DNA of 64,000 nt from Nectonema munidae. Taxonomy: Eukaryota > Nematomorpha > Nectonematoida > Nectonematidae. The DNA is taken from positions 310,001-374,000 of the forward strand of contig JAUIRK010000728.1 in NCBI GenBank assembly GCA_030549495.1. The letters run 5' to 3'. Both the position numbers and the translations under genes were made by a program. Position 1 is the stretch's first letter; every line of letters starts with the position of its first letter. The notes beneath the pieces are model-generated. The model was not told where the DNA came from, made no database searches, and saw only the letters and a list, made by a program, of their open reading frames with translations. Positions 13,101-22,984 of this stretch are shown here, in pieces.

Positions 13101-16100
13101 CTTTTGACATTTTTGCTGCTTTTGTATGCAAGGAACTTAGTATGAGAAACACTTTATCATTTTTCATACTATTTTTTTTACATTTTACGGAATTTCTTTT
13201 CGATTTATCTTGATTATTTCTACTTTCTGATAAATTTTCACACAAAGTTTTGTAAGGAAAAAAATAATGACAGAAATTGGTTATATTATGACACTTGTTA
13301 TAAAGTTTTGCTTATTCTAAAAGTTTACGAACAACATAAAAACCCAGCTGTTAAATATTTGTATCATCTTTTCCTAAATAAGAAAAATCTCCACACATAA
13401 ACTTTGAATTGACATCGATAAATCAACGAACATTTAACCCCAAACCTGTCTGGTTTACATTGTAGATATTGAGTAAAAGGGCATCTAGCTTTTGTAGGAA
13501 ACAGCTGCTCGTCAGATCGATTACAATCAGGATATTAATCCAATGATAAATTTTTCCAATTGATATTAATTTCAATAAACATGTTCCAAACTTTGAAAAA
13601 AAGCAAATTTATCATTTTGTAATCTCTCTCCTTCTTGCTTTTTTTGTCGAATCTTAAGTACTTCAGGATTTTTTCAAAAGTTGTGCGTGGTATAATGTTT
13701 TTAAAAAAGTGGACATCCCAATTTTTAGACCAAAACGACTTAGGAGGAAAGTTCTTACCTCTAATAAGTCTACGTAAAATAACCAAAGCTGGAAATTTCC
13801 AATCTTTCTCAAACTTCAAAGCTTCAATATTTGTTCATTTTTGAATATGACGAAAATTTTTTTCACAAATAATGTAACGAAAGACAGAAATACAATTAGG
13901 TTCTATCTTTTAAGATGAGAAAAAGAGAACATTTGAACATGATTTCCTTCTTGGATGTCCGACGTATTGAACTAGGACCATATTGTTCCATCCTTGCCAA
14001 TAAATCGATTATCATTATTAACTTCATCCTCATCTGTTGAAAAATTCTAAGATGCTTCATTGAAGTTGTCCATCTAAATTTTGTTTACGTCATCTTCATC
14101 TTGGCTCGAAGAAAAATCTGATCCAGAACTTTCTTCATTAATATTTTGGATAAAGAGCAAGGCATTTGAAGCAGCTACACGTTTATTCTTGGAATTATAC
14201 ATTTGAAATATAAAGCTTGCTATATTTGGGACAAAAAATGGTAAAACTACAAAAATCAATACAGCATCAATCAAAATAAAAACAGGTTGTCAAAAAGACC
14301 ACTTTTTCTTTCTAGATATAACATGTTGTAACGATGATAAAATACACCTGCATCTAAACTATATTTGACTGATTTTCATAAAAAAAAAAAAGGAATATCA
14401 CCAATAAACACAGCGTACTTGAAAATGGGTATATATGTATAAAAAACTTTATATAATTATTTGAATAAAATGTTTCTTTTTGAGATAAATCAATTTTCTG
14501 ACAGGTTTGATTGATTTTCATAAAAAATGAATATCACCACTGAATTGAGCATGCTTGAAAATGGGTATATATGTGTAAAAAACTTTATATAATTACTTAC
14601 ATAAAAAGTTTCTTTTTGAGATGAGCTGTCACATATAGATCAATTTTTTGACTTGGTCTTATGCAATTGAATTAAATATCAAGTGTCGACACATACTGAT
14701 TTTTTTCTGATCTCTGAATTATTTCTTTTTTTTCGCAATATTCAAAATAAAAAATGTTTGACAAATTTTTTATTACTATAAAGCAAAGTATATTACTATA
14801 TAGCAAAAATTTCGCTATATTTACTAGTCAGCATATGAGATTTTATTTTATGGTTTAAAATATTTTAGTTTTTAAATTTAAAAAAGTGGTCTTTTTGATC
14901 ACATCGTCTTTCTAGTGAATGTCAAAGTTGTGATATGAATTTATTTCAGTAATATCAAACTTTTCCAAAAAAAAATTTAGATTAAAACGATTTTACATTA
15001 ATTTTTTATTACTTTTCAATTCCATTATCTTATATAATCGATAAAAAGTTGTATTTTTCTATTATATTCTTATGAACACCATTGGTTATTGGGATGTACC
15101 TCTCAGCTTAACTTTTTTAGCCTCGCGCCTAAAAGTGCGTTGTTATTCAGCCAATCAAACATTATATTCTCATAATTTATAAGTATAATATGTATAGAAG
15201 AGCGAACTCTGATAAGCGCTGTTGCCTAGAAAAAGATCAGCGAAACAGTGATTACTAGATAATATAAAACATGGCGCACTTCTCATACAAGACTTTTTTG
15301 GTTAGGTTTTTATTCATTATATCATATATATATAGTGAATTCATTTTGTCTCTGATTACGGAGTTTGCCTTCGTTCTTTACTTTATGTTTGCATTTTCTA
15401 AATTTCCTACCTAAAGTACCACTATTTGCGATTTTGAAGAAATCTCGGAAACTCTTCATTCTTCTAAGTACTTTGATCTGCTTCATTTTTGTAAAAAGTT
15501 TACAGTATATACTTTATTCACACTTATTACAATTCCTTTTGCAAAGAGTATTTTGATAAAAATGTTTCCAAGTATTAGCAGTTTTATTCTATTTCTTAAC
15601 TTAATTCAGTTAGACATTTCGCACGGATTGCTCAGAACACAACACGACCATTTCGAACACACGCACAAAGTCCTGTCTGACTCCTTCCAACATCATACGT
15701 ATAAAGTGAACGTGGAAGAGAAGATCTTTTCGAGCAAGGCCAAAAATAACCCGCCGAGTATCCAAGTTGTCCTTTACACCAAAGCAAAAGCGGTAGGCCT
15801 TTTGAAGCAAGGACTGGTGACTTACTCCTTGAATGACACTTTTCCTACAAACGAAATCATCTATCTCCAAAGTGATATTGTCTTTGAAAAAAAGGTTAGT
15901 ACCGTTAGATTCTTTCAAGGCAAGACTAACTGTTGTTTTAATCATACTTTAGAATACGTATTTTTTAATTTGTTTCTCGAGTCTCTTATATATTTATATT
16001 ATATATTTAAAAATGTTATGGTCTTATGGGTAAGGGAAGAGAGAGGGGGCACGCAAATGCTTTGTTCTGATTGGATAAACATTTTCGAACAATTTTATAT

Positions 16101-19100
16101 TTTCACCAATCAAATTAGGATAAGAATAAAAACGAATTAATTTGAATAAATTTTGAATATTCAAATCAACTAAATGAAAATCTCAAATCTGGTTGGCTAA
16201 AATTCAATCATCTTTAAACATTGTCATATATTATATTTAATATATATACCATTATCCCATTGAGCAAGCAAAGCAGACGATATCTAAAAAACGCAGACGA
16301 TATCTAAAAAAACGCAGACGATATCTAAAAAAACGCAGACGATTTATATTCAAAGTCATTGAAAAAAGCAGACGAAGATGAAATTACTTATGTTCCAAAA
16401 TAGGAACATTGGTTGTAAATGGGTTAACGTGGGTCACCTTCTGATCATTTTTTGAATAATCTTTATTATTTTTGCGACACATGCGGCATCTACAGGCATG
16501 CAGCTCTCAATAAACCAATCAGGAGAGCTGTTGATCAAAAGTAAAAACTTTGTTTAAAAAAGTAAAAAATTTATTGAGATGAATGTTGTTTAAAATGTTC
16601 GTTGGGTTAGCAATAGAAACCAGGGACGTGCAGAAAATTATTTAAGGGCAGGTGCTCAAGTACAGACTTTAAGGGCAGGTGCTCAAGTAGAGAAAACGGC
16701 TGAAATATAGTAATCATCATAGAGTCTACTGAACTATTTATCAGTAAAACTAAGAAATTTATAAGAAAAAATTATATAATCTTATTCATAAATGTCTATG
16801 AGGTATTTGTGTGGGCACGGCCTCTTGTGCCTTAGTCTATCTTTATCTACGTCACTGGTTTAGACATATAACACATACCTCTATAAAGGGCAATTTTAAA
16901 ACAGGAGAAAAAGGGCAGGTGCTTGGGCACTCCATGCACCCCCCCCCCCCCCCCACCTCTGCACGTCCCTGATTGAAACTATCTATAAAAATAAATATAA
17001 AGTTTGTATAATTAATTTTTATTTATAAATATAAATATTCTTTTATTGGAAAAAAATCAGAAAATCAGTTCTTTATAAATTTTATATGATTTTTATTAAG
17101 ATTTTAAATTTATAAAACAAATTTTTCATTGAAAAAAATTTATTATTATTTGAAATTAATTAAAAAAAACAATATGTAATGTATTAACTATAGCAACTAA
17201 CTTTGCTAAACTCACTACAAATTAATATTGACTGCCTATTTCATGAAATCAAGAAGAGTTCCCTGCCATTTCACGAAGTAGGCAAGCTTTGTATTTTTCA
17301 AGAGTATACTAAATATACGGCTATGTATCGCGTATACGCGCTAAAGCTCGTCAAATGTCTTTTGTATTTGCTTTTTATTTCATTTTCATTTGGCAAGGTG
17401 TCTTCAACAGCCAATATAGGCCTGAAGTACTTGCCAACTGCTGAACGAATACAAGTCAATGTCAAAGATCTTTCCCTCAAAGATGGAAAAGAAAAAAGGA
17501 ATTCCAAACAACCAGGATCGCCATCTTCGCGTACAAACCTTACTTATGCATTTCCATAGAGGAGAATTAAGACAATTAGGGCAACATATGTGCGAGGTCC
17601 AAGATTTATCTCGCCTCTAAAATATAATTTATAGAGATTTTTAAATAAGGAGTAATGTTTCTCTTATTTTTTTTTAAAGTAACAAACCACACACATATAT
17701 AACTAAATTTGTTAGCCTCATTTTTGCAATCATTTCTTCACATTTGAAATTATAAGAGAATGTGAAACAAAAAATTAAAAAATATATAAAGATGCATTTT
17801 ACAAAAAAACTGAGTCATTTCATAAGGAATGCGTACTATTTTTAAATTCAAAATCAGTTGTTTTCATTTTTGTAGGCTTAAAAAAAAATTTTTGTTGCAC
17901 AGTGATTATATGTTATAAATTGTGAAATTTGAACCGTTAAATTAGTTTATTTCTTGGTACACTGATGTCACACTGGTACTCAATGTATTAAATTAATGAA
18001 ATAAAAGAGAGGAGGTAGAAAGAAGAATGGAATGAAGAAAATTTGTAGCACAAAGTAGTTCTAGCAAAGTCTATCATAAAGAAGAAATAATACCAGGGAG
18101 AAAAGAAGTAGAATATGTTCGTTGTAAAAAAACGAATCACAAATCATTTGCATCAAATAGTGTAGATGGATCATGTTCAACTCTATATATAATAACATTG
18201 TTTCAACACAAGGCTTATTTTTTAAATTTTTAAAAGTCTAAATAAAATGGGGTAATTGGCCTTTTTGTAAAAAATGAAATAAAGCGTATCTATTTAACAT
18301 TGAAAAAGTCTAAATCTTTATTTAATGATGTATGTAAAGAAGAAGAAGAAGAAGAAGAAGAAGATAACACAACAAATAATATTTAGTGTAAAATTTGATA
18401 TTTGTTTCTAAAAAATAAAATAATAGGATCCTTACATTGGAAGAACTGGCTAATTTTTTAAAAATTAAAAATGGCTCTTTAAATGTGTTAGTTATTCTAG
18501 AGTTAAAAAATAAGTCACCATGTGGATGTCTTTACTCTTCCGCTTGCGTTTACATTTGTGTGTATTCAGCGAAAACAGAATACTACATTCGATTGTCATT
18601 GCTGGTGGACAAGAAGTTGATTAAGATGAAGAAGTCGCCAATGTCTTCAAAAGAGGCCTTACTCACAATGAACGAAACCTTTCTCTTTTTCCTTAGTAAG
18701 ATGAATTTTTGCCTCATTTATTCATTCCACTTCACACAATGCCCGGAAAAGAAACTTTTGGTCGCTTCAAAGTACGTGAAAATCGGAGGAAAAATTGCTT
18801 ATCATGCACACTTAGCCCTTGAGTATAAATACGCAGATATATGATACGCACCCATATGTCTTCTTAGAAGCACAAATTCACGGAAAAAACGATACCGAAG
18901 ACACTCGCAATTTTTAGCACAAAATAATGAAACATTTTGCCAACCGCTGAACGAAAACAAGTCAGTGTCAAAGATTTCAGTCATATCATTGAAAAATCGG
19001 TTGATAAGAGAGAGATAAAATTTGTTCATTTAAATATATATGTAATAAATGTTTTTTTTTATTTTTTCTTCTTAATTATAAGACGAAATGTGATTTTAGA

Positions 19101-20803
19101 TTTGGTTTTTAAAAAAAAATGTGTGTCCTATATCTGTGCATTTACAGTGCTTTTGCAAAAATTTTAGGCTTGGCTTATTCGAAGCAATTCAGATGTCTAA
19201 ATATAGGCCTAGCATAATCTTTTAAACGAGTTAGTTTTTTTATTGTGCAGGAAAAATTAGTTTCAAAAATTTTCATGCTCCATAACCGCTAGCGTGCTAG
19301 GAGCGTAGGGTCTTGATCCAGATGGTCTGGGTTCGATTCCCGATCGTGACTATCCTTACCATCTGTCCAGAGGTCGAAGATTATTCTTCCCTATGGATGC
19401 GATATAAAAAAGTAAAAAATTCTAATAACATATCCGTGTATAAGTAGTATGTATATGTTTCCTATACCGCAAGAGAACTAAAAAGATTTGTCAAAAAACA
19501 TACGTTACATATCTTTGCTCAGATTAACAACAGAAATCAAAGAATCATTAATTTTGTTTTTTTAATTTTTCGATACCTTAATAATAAAATGCAAAATATC
19601 CAAACCATGTTCAAATGTTTTTTTATGTGAATTTCGCCATATTACAACTAAGATTTATAATAAAAATAGTACATTGAATTTTAACTATAGCAAACTAATC
19701 TAGTTAGCAAATAATGAAGTCATAAAGTCTCCACTTTAGACCGACATTTAAACCTGTTTTTATATTTAAAGATTTATATTTATTATTCCTTAACCAAAAT
19801 TATTCTCTCTTAAACTAAATACTCTCGTCGAGTTGGCCGAACATTTATCTTCCAAAAATTTTATTTGAATAAAAATATTTTACTTCTGAATTTACTTTTT
19901 ATAAGTTCAACCTCTTTTTCAATGACTTAGCACCACTTCCTTTATGTAAACTGAAAATGTTCTAATTTGAGTTTAGCTCTTTAGATGAATTAAAAAAAAT
20001 TTTTTGTTGTTATTCACACATACTCATGCTTAACGATGTAATTTTTGGGGACTCAGCTCTTTTGATAGTTATTGCATTGGATCAGTATTATCATATCATA
20101 CAAAATTTTATATTCTTATTTTGAATGATATATTTATCTCTATTCTTTCTTTCCATGATTAACCGAATGAAGTTTTTATGCTTCCTAACCATTCGTTACA
20201 TTTTCATTTTAAACTATTAAGTATATTGTTAAAGTAAAACCCAATTTTTTTAAAAGAAAAATTTTGACCCATCAGACAGTCCGATCTTTTCAATCTTACA
20301 CGGGTATAATATCAGTCATTCAATTTTGGTCAATTTTTTGTAGACGTTGCTTTACTTCAGGTAAGTTTGCATAGCTTCTGTTCTACACAAATTCGCAGCG
20401 CCATGTTTGTTTTCTTGTACTAGAAGTTACATGACAAATGGTAAAATATTTGTTCGGCCAAATCTGCGTTGGCTAAATGGCCATTCGGCCAAATCTCCGT
20501 GCACTATAAAATATCATCACTCATTTCAACAAATTTTTGGGATTCTTTTTACAACAACGCCCTTTTGCATTCTTCATAGAAAATAAGGACGTGGAAGAGA
20601 GTTATTTCGTTATTTCGCTCGTTAAATGCGTTCCCTCGGAAATCTCGCCCTTCAACAAGGTCAACATCGGCACACTCAGCATTGGAAAGGAGAAGGCGTG
20701 TGATGACGGTGCGGCACGCAGAAACACGGACTCTGCCTCACACTGGACCCAAATGTCCAACAATCTACGAGACTTTGTTTACATGAAACATGATTTTTAC
20801 TGA
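6930..20803 (+). CDS. Synaptotagmin-like double-C2 protein (exons span)
   Basis: Five exons (6930-7187, 15610-15894, 17398-17530, 18570-18695, 20580-20803) have compatible phases and together give 1026 nt, 341 residues plus stop. They cover two tandem C2 domains in synaptotagmin order. C2A starts after a linker (GHIKSMVFYDTNTQSLTISI) and ends in exon 2. C2B starts NIGLKYLPTAERIQVNVKDL, continues YYIRLSLLVDKKLIKMKK and NETFLFFL, and ends with the family's IGTLSIG...HWTQM signature. The acidic loop residues that bind Ca2+ in classical synaptotagmins are absent from all four loops (for example LSFSFLENTKFF and LVKCVPSEISPFN), so it is predicted to act without Ca2+, as Syt12-16 types do. Expected role is membrane binding in vesicle traffic. 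The transmembrane N-terminus is not identified, and upstream exons may be missing. Intron 1 (8.4 kb) is full of transposons. Confidence 0.7.
7547..7620 (+). repeat. Short tRNA-like SINE fragment
   Basis: GTTAGGGTGTACCTCTCAGC resembles an A-box region, and GTGTTTCGATTCAC 35 bases later a B box. The first part recurs at about 15081-15113 (GGGATGTACCTCTCAGCTTA), so it is a dispersed repeat. Confidence 0.4.
7640..7830 (-). pseudogene. GST-like (sigma type) N-terminal exon fragment
   Basis: The minus-strand frame reads KIIRAIFLLAGKPFAENRW then DIKELSAVRPYVRIMLEMVN. This resembles the start of a sigma-class glutathione S-transferase (AEiiRaiFalAGkpFeDkR, then a link to the MPxGQVPV strand). The glutathione-contacting Tyr/Arg-Gly start and the cis-Pro are not seen (RIML instead of RMPL), and no continuation exon is found. 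A related copy lies at 33258-33345. It lies in intron 1 of the C2 gene on the opposite strand. Probably a gene fragment carried by a repeat; the family call is from memory of the motif pattern. Confidence 0.35.
7955..9852. mobile_element. Non-autonomous hAT-type element
   Basis: The left end CAGCGCCAGATTTACTTGC..GGCGGCCTAGGCC and the inverted right end GGGGCCCTAGG..AAATCCGGGTCTG share the CAG(N)2CC(R)GATTT start. The flanking 8-mers are GTGTCAAG (7947-7954) and GTCTAAAG (9853-9860), 6 of 8 identical, as expected of an old hAT target duplication. No transposase is recognised inside. A 30-codon open frame at 8488-8577 starts ATGTCGGATTCAATGCATAG and contains a good GT donor, and may be the remnant of an internal gene. 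Confidence 0.5.
9853..11067. other. AT-rich intron sequence, nothing recognised
   Basis: About 1.2 kb inside intron 1 of the C2 gene with no coding motif and no repeat that I could match elsewhere in the window. Confidence 0.5.
11538..11692. repeat. Perfect 72-bp palindrome with CA/TG arms
   Basis: The left arm 11538-11609 and right arm 11621-11692 are exact reverse complements, separated by 11 bases. Each arm contains CCAATCAGAATGCTTCCAGC, a CA (or TG) run of about 25 bases and GCTAGCTTATTATA. The structure could extrude as a cruciform. Confidence 0.9.
12006..12200 (+). CDS. 64-codon ORF inside the foldback element
   Basis: ATG at 12006 to TAG at 12198-12200. The product is Asn/Thr-rich and hydrophilic (starts MDSNTTKKNLNRAHANSKPT, includes NYINHLIHTINVF). 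Third codon positions are mostly T, C or A and the composition is less AT-rich than the flanks, which suggests past coding use. I do not recognise the product. It lies in the one part of the element not matched by the opposite arm, so it may be cargo or a captured exon. Confidence 0.25.
   Translation: MDSNTTKKNLNRAHANSKPTNNISRDINYINHLIHTINVFTNDTNETPHDLYDYNKQGSSKNLL
12566..14917 (-). mobile_element. PiggyBac transposon, near full length, broken
   Basis: Inverted terminal repeats CACTAGAAAGAC (12566-12577) and GTCTTTCTAGTG (14906-14917) resemble the CCCTAGAAAGATA ends of piggyBac. Subterminal AATGACCACTTTTT and AAAAAGTGGTCTTTTT are also inverted. Length 2352 bp is near the family norm. The flanking tetramers (TCAA, AATG) are not clean TTAA. 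Transposase pieces on the minus strand appear in correct order: N-terminal acidic block (about 14100-14200), GKDGTIWS (about 13995), FPALVILRRLIRGKNFP and TTFEKILKYLRFD (13640-13810), DEQLFP..CPFTQYLQCKPDRFGVK (about 13440-13530), KVFLILSSLHTKAAKM and YNETKFGMD (13040-13180). Several frame changes and stops make it inactive. It sits in intron 1 of the C2 gene. Confidence 0.8.
14345..14720 (-). repeat. Tandem repeat A, inside piggyBac 5' arm
   Basis: Two to three ~160-bp units, marked by TTGAAAATGGGTATATATGT, TTTCTTTTTGAGAT and CAATTTTTTGAC. It lies between the transposase start and the right terminal repeat of the piggyBac at 12566-14917. The same unit is found in arrays at 25561-25960 and 27640-28060 and as a single unit at 29975-30095. 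Confidence 0.75.
15610..15894 (+). CDS. C2 gene exon: C2A second half
   Basis: Acceptor TTAATTCAG|TTAGAC, donor AAAAAG|GTTAGT, phase 0 at both ends. HKVLSDSFQHHTYKVNVEEK aligns with the TKV..tLNPvFNEtF region and SIQVVLYTKAKAVGLLKQGL with the LxxxVYDxDRFSxxDxIG strand pair. The Asp residues of that loop are replaced (YTKAKAVGL). An in-frame ATG at 15562 with a hydrophobic stretch lies just upstream and could mark an alternative start, but the acceptor fits better. Confidence 0.65.
16265..16434. mobile_element. TTAA-flanked MITE with GCAGACGATATC repeats
   Basis: The right end reads CCAAAATAGGAACATTGG then AAATGGG|TTAA. Its left end (TTAT|CCCATTGAGCAAG) carries a degenerate target site. It contains three to four tandem copies of a 21-22 bp unit CGCAGACGATATCTAAAAAA. 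Inverted and degenerate relatives occur at 33071-33197, 38175-38308, 56619-57065 and at the right edge of the window (63972-64000). TTAA target preference suggests mobilisation by a piggyBac-type transposase. Confidence 0.65.
16621..16971. mobile_element. hAT MITE with C-tract
   Basis: Terminal inverted repeats CAGGGACGTGCAGA / TCTGCACGTCCCTG, 351 bp long. The flanking 8-mers are ATAGAAAC and ATTGAAAC, a target duplication with one mismatch. Inside are direct repeats of TTTAAGGGCAGGTGCTCAAG and, near the right end, a run of about 16 C. Lies in an intron of the C2 gene. Confidence 0.85.
17398..17530 (+). CDS. C2 gene exon: C2B start
   Basis: Acceptor TTTGGCAAG|GTGTCT, phase 0; donor TCGC|GTACAA leaves one base, completed by CG of the next exon. 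NIGLKYLPTAERIQVNVKDL is a near-canonical start of a synaptotagmin C2B domain. The following loop is long and basic (KDGKEKRNSKQPGSPSS) instead of the Asp-bearing loop 1. Confidence 0.7.
18343..18364. repeat. (AAG)n microsatellite
   Basis: About seven to eight AAG units in an intron of the C2 gene. Confidence 0.95.
18570..18695 (+). CDS. C2 gene exon: C2B middle
   Basis: Acceptor TGTATTCAG|CGAAAA and donor CCTTA|GTAAGATG. EYYIRLSLLVDKKLIKMKKS matches the YVKvxLLxxgKRxKKKKT polybasic strand of C2B, and TMNETFLFFL matches TLNPxYNExFxFdV. The polybasic stretch, the usual PIP2 and AP-2 site, is kept (KKLIKMKK). Confidence 0.7.
18931..18985 (+). pseudogene. Duplicated C2B-start exon remnant
   Basis: About 50 bases (TTGCCAACCGCTGAACGAAA and onward) repeat the C2B start at 17429-17480 (TTGCCAACTGCTGAACGAAT). 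The frame would read LPTAERKQVSVKDFS. It lies between the C2B middle and last exons, out of domain order, and lacks the upstream NIGLKY part, so it looks like a dead copy of that exon and not an alternative one. Confidence 0.55.
19282..19412 (+). repeat. tRNA-derived SINE, family B
   Basis: The head includes GTAGGGTCTTGATCCAGATG and the B box GGGTTCGATTCCC, followed by CTATCCTTACCATCTGTCCAG. The same head is at 23481-23552 (+) and on the minus strand at 42957-43034, where the CTATCATTACAATACGTCCAG tail is also shared. Confidence 0.65.
20447..20512. repeat. TTGGCCAAAT-type imperfect palindrome repeat
   Basis: Repeated TTCGGCCAAATCT and GGCTAAATGGCCATTC in alternating orientation. A related copy lies at about 33580-33655. 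Probably a small MITE; no target duplication could be fixed. Confidence 0.4.
20580..20803 (+). CDS. C2 gene last exon: C2B end
   Basis: Acceptor CATTCTTCATAG|AAAATAAGG; AA completes the codon begun in the previous exon (K). FVISLVKCVPSEISPFN replaces the LxVxVxDYDxxGxNDxIG loop without its Asp pairs. VNIGTLSIGK and ASHWTQMSNNLRDFVYMKHD match the IGxxxLG and HWxxMLxxPRxPIAxWHxL signature of the synaptotagmin C-terminus. The WHxL end is replaced by MKHDFY. TGA at 20801-20803. Confidence 0.75.
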
Positions 20804-21097
20804 ATATCTTCCATTCCATCCCCTTTATTCCACATCCAAGACATAGCAAATTCATATTCAAACGCAACTATGCAGCAAAGATTTGAAGTAAACTAATCGT
20901 GCATATGTGTGCCCAATCACCCTATACAAACGCCCACTGAAAATATGATTATCATCTTTAAAAAACTACTGAAAGACAAAATACATACATATATATATAG
21001 TAATCTATTATGACATTATTATTTCTATAGTAATTACGATATTATCAATTTTTAAGATTTTATAAAGAAAAACGATTTAATTTTTGTTGTGAAATTC

Positions 21098-21103
21098 AAT
21101 AAA
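21098..21103 (+). terminator. Candidate poly(A) signal of the C2 gene
   Basis: AATAAA about 295 bases after the stop codon, the first canonical hexamer in a plausible 3' UTR. Confidence 0.4.
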
Positions 21104-21880
21104 AATTGCAGAATTTTCATTTTGTCTTTAAAAAAATATATAATTGTATCCGTCTTATACCTTGACATAAAACTTCTTTTTTTGACTTGAGATAATATTC
21201 TGCTTTTTAGGACTTAAAATTTAGAGAATAAAATGGATTCTCATTTTTCCGAAAATTTTGTTTATTTTATAAGAAAAAATTCACAAATGCAATTCCAAAA
21301 ATTTTAATTTTGTAATTAATTTGTCAAAAAATATTTTTGTTTCTACTTTTTGATTTCTTTGAAATGTGAGTTTGTGAAAAATTATGTTTTTTTTTAATTT
21401 TCTGTAGTCATAAATGGATTTTGACTTTATTGAGCTATACATTTTTCCAAAAAGTTTTTAATAGAAAGATCAATTTGGAATAAAAGTAATTGTAAGGCGT
21501 TCATTTGTTTTGGGAGAAATTTACTTTACTGAATTTGGTTCGACCTGATTCCTAGACCTAAATTGTAGAATACAAACTTACTTTCCAGGGGATGTGGCCA
21601 ATTGAAATAGATTTTGGGTCAAAATGTCCACTACAGAACATAGTTTACCGCAGTAGAGAACGATAAGAGAAGTATTATTATTGAGAAAACAAAGGAGTAG
21701 CAAGTATGCATAGGAATAATATACTTTATTATAGAAGCAATAGCACAATCAATATAAACCAAAGAATTTTTGTCTTTTTTGTCTTTCCCGGATTTATTGG
21801 GAAAAAATTTTTAGTTCCTGGTATGCCCGGAATCAATTATTTTTTAATCTTGTTTCAAAAATTTGAGCAAGTAGAAATTT
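21104..21880. other. AT-rich spacer, nothing recognised
   Basis: No coding motif or matched repeat. The region ends where the LTR-like segment begins. Confidence 0.5.
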
Positions 21881-21889
21881 GAATAAAAA

Positions 21890-22215
21890 AGTAAAGTTCT
21901 GCCATATAGAAATAGCATTGAACTCACGGCTTGCTTCAATGCTTCTGACTCTCACATGTACTGTACTCACTTGTCAATTAAAGCATGAAGCCACTAACCT
22001 GAGGTCCAATCAAAGTCTCCATCAATGCGAGGTCCAATTAAAGTTGCCATTAACACGAGGTCACTTCACGAATATATAAGCTTTGCACTTTCCCACTTTT
22101 GCTTCCCATATAGTTGATTGGCGCTGAATAAAGCTTTCTCCCTGTTTCTTTTCTCTTTCTCTATCGAATAAAGTTATTCGATTTCCTCTTGTTTGTTCCC
22201 TCTTTTTTGTGTATA
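21890..22215 (+). mobile_element. Possible solo LTR (fossil)
   Basis: A compact, GC-richer segment has a TATATAAG box near 22072, two AATAAAG signals near 22128 and 22168, and an upstream ~30-bp tandem repeat containing GAGGTCCAAT. The arrangement of promoter box, short transcribed part and poly(A) signals resembles a solo LTR. No internal region or clear target duplication is seen, and the family is unknown. Confidence 0.3.
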
Positions 22216-22499
22216 GAGCAAGTTCCAAAAAATTTTTTTTTAAGATTATAGGGTATCTAAATAAATGAATATGAATCTGAAAGATCTTTTAAAAGATCTA
22301 AAGTTGATAACTTTAAACGACTAAAAGTTAACAGAAATTATTAAAACCTAACTGATTTTATAGCTGAGCCTATAAAATATCGCAACTACATAAAGAAAAG
22401 AATGTACGAGAATGAAACATACACAAACATTCTATCCTTCGCATAATTATCCAATCTATTCTTGAAAGTATTTAAAGTTAGGAGAATTCACGATGTAAT

Positions 22500-22790
22500 C
22501 TGGAAGTGAGTTTCAATCATTGATCATTCTTTGAGAGAAAAGGCGCTTTAATTAAGACTTTTTACAATGAGATTTCTGAAATTTATAGAAGTAAAATCTT
22601 TGGGTTCTCTTTGAATATTCAGATAATATTTTTGAGCTAATATGCATGCTTATACTTGAAGGATGTTGAAAACAGAAATCATGTCTCGCCTTTTGAATCG
22701 ATAAAGTAAGAATAAAGTAGTTCACTTTCTTGAGCCCCTCTTCATAACTTAAATCGTAAATTCTCAAAGCTTAAATAATTTTGATAATTT
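22500..22790 (-). mobile_element. LINE fragment, ORF2 C-terminal part
   Basis: The minus frame reads RIYDLSYEEGLKKVNYFIL then KARHDFCFQH, like the YxxRLxxLxLxsLexRRxrxDLixxyKi block after the reverse transcriptase domain of CR1/L2-like LINEs. Only this block is present. Confidence 0.5.
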
Positions 22791-22984
22791 TTCCTCTCCT
22801 CTCAACCTTTAGTTTTCTTTAGTTTTTTGGATCAGTTAGCTTTTGTTTATGGGAAATGTGAACCTATTTTACACTATTTGACTATGTATGGTATATTTTA
22901 TTCACAATTATTTAAAATTTTCCGCACTAAGGGAAGAGATATCAATCCTAATCTTGTTAACTAAGTATACGTATTTGTCTTCCT

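Noticed and set aside
15553-16140. Long + frame that looks like a 195-codon secreted protein
   Set aside because: It is the C2A exon (15610-15894) plus flanking intron; a donor site ends the coding part and the remainder is AT-rich.
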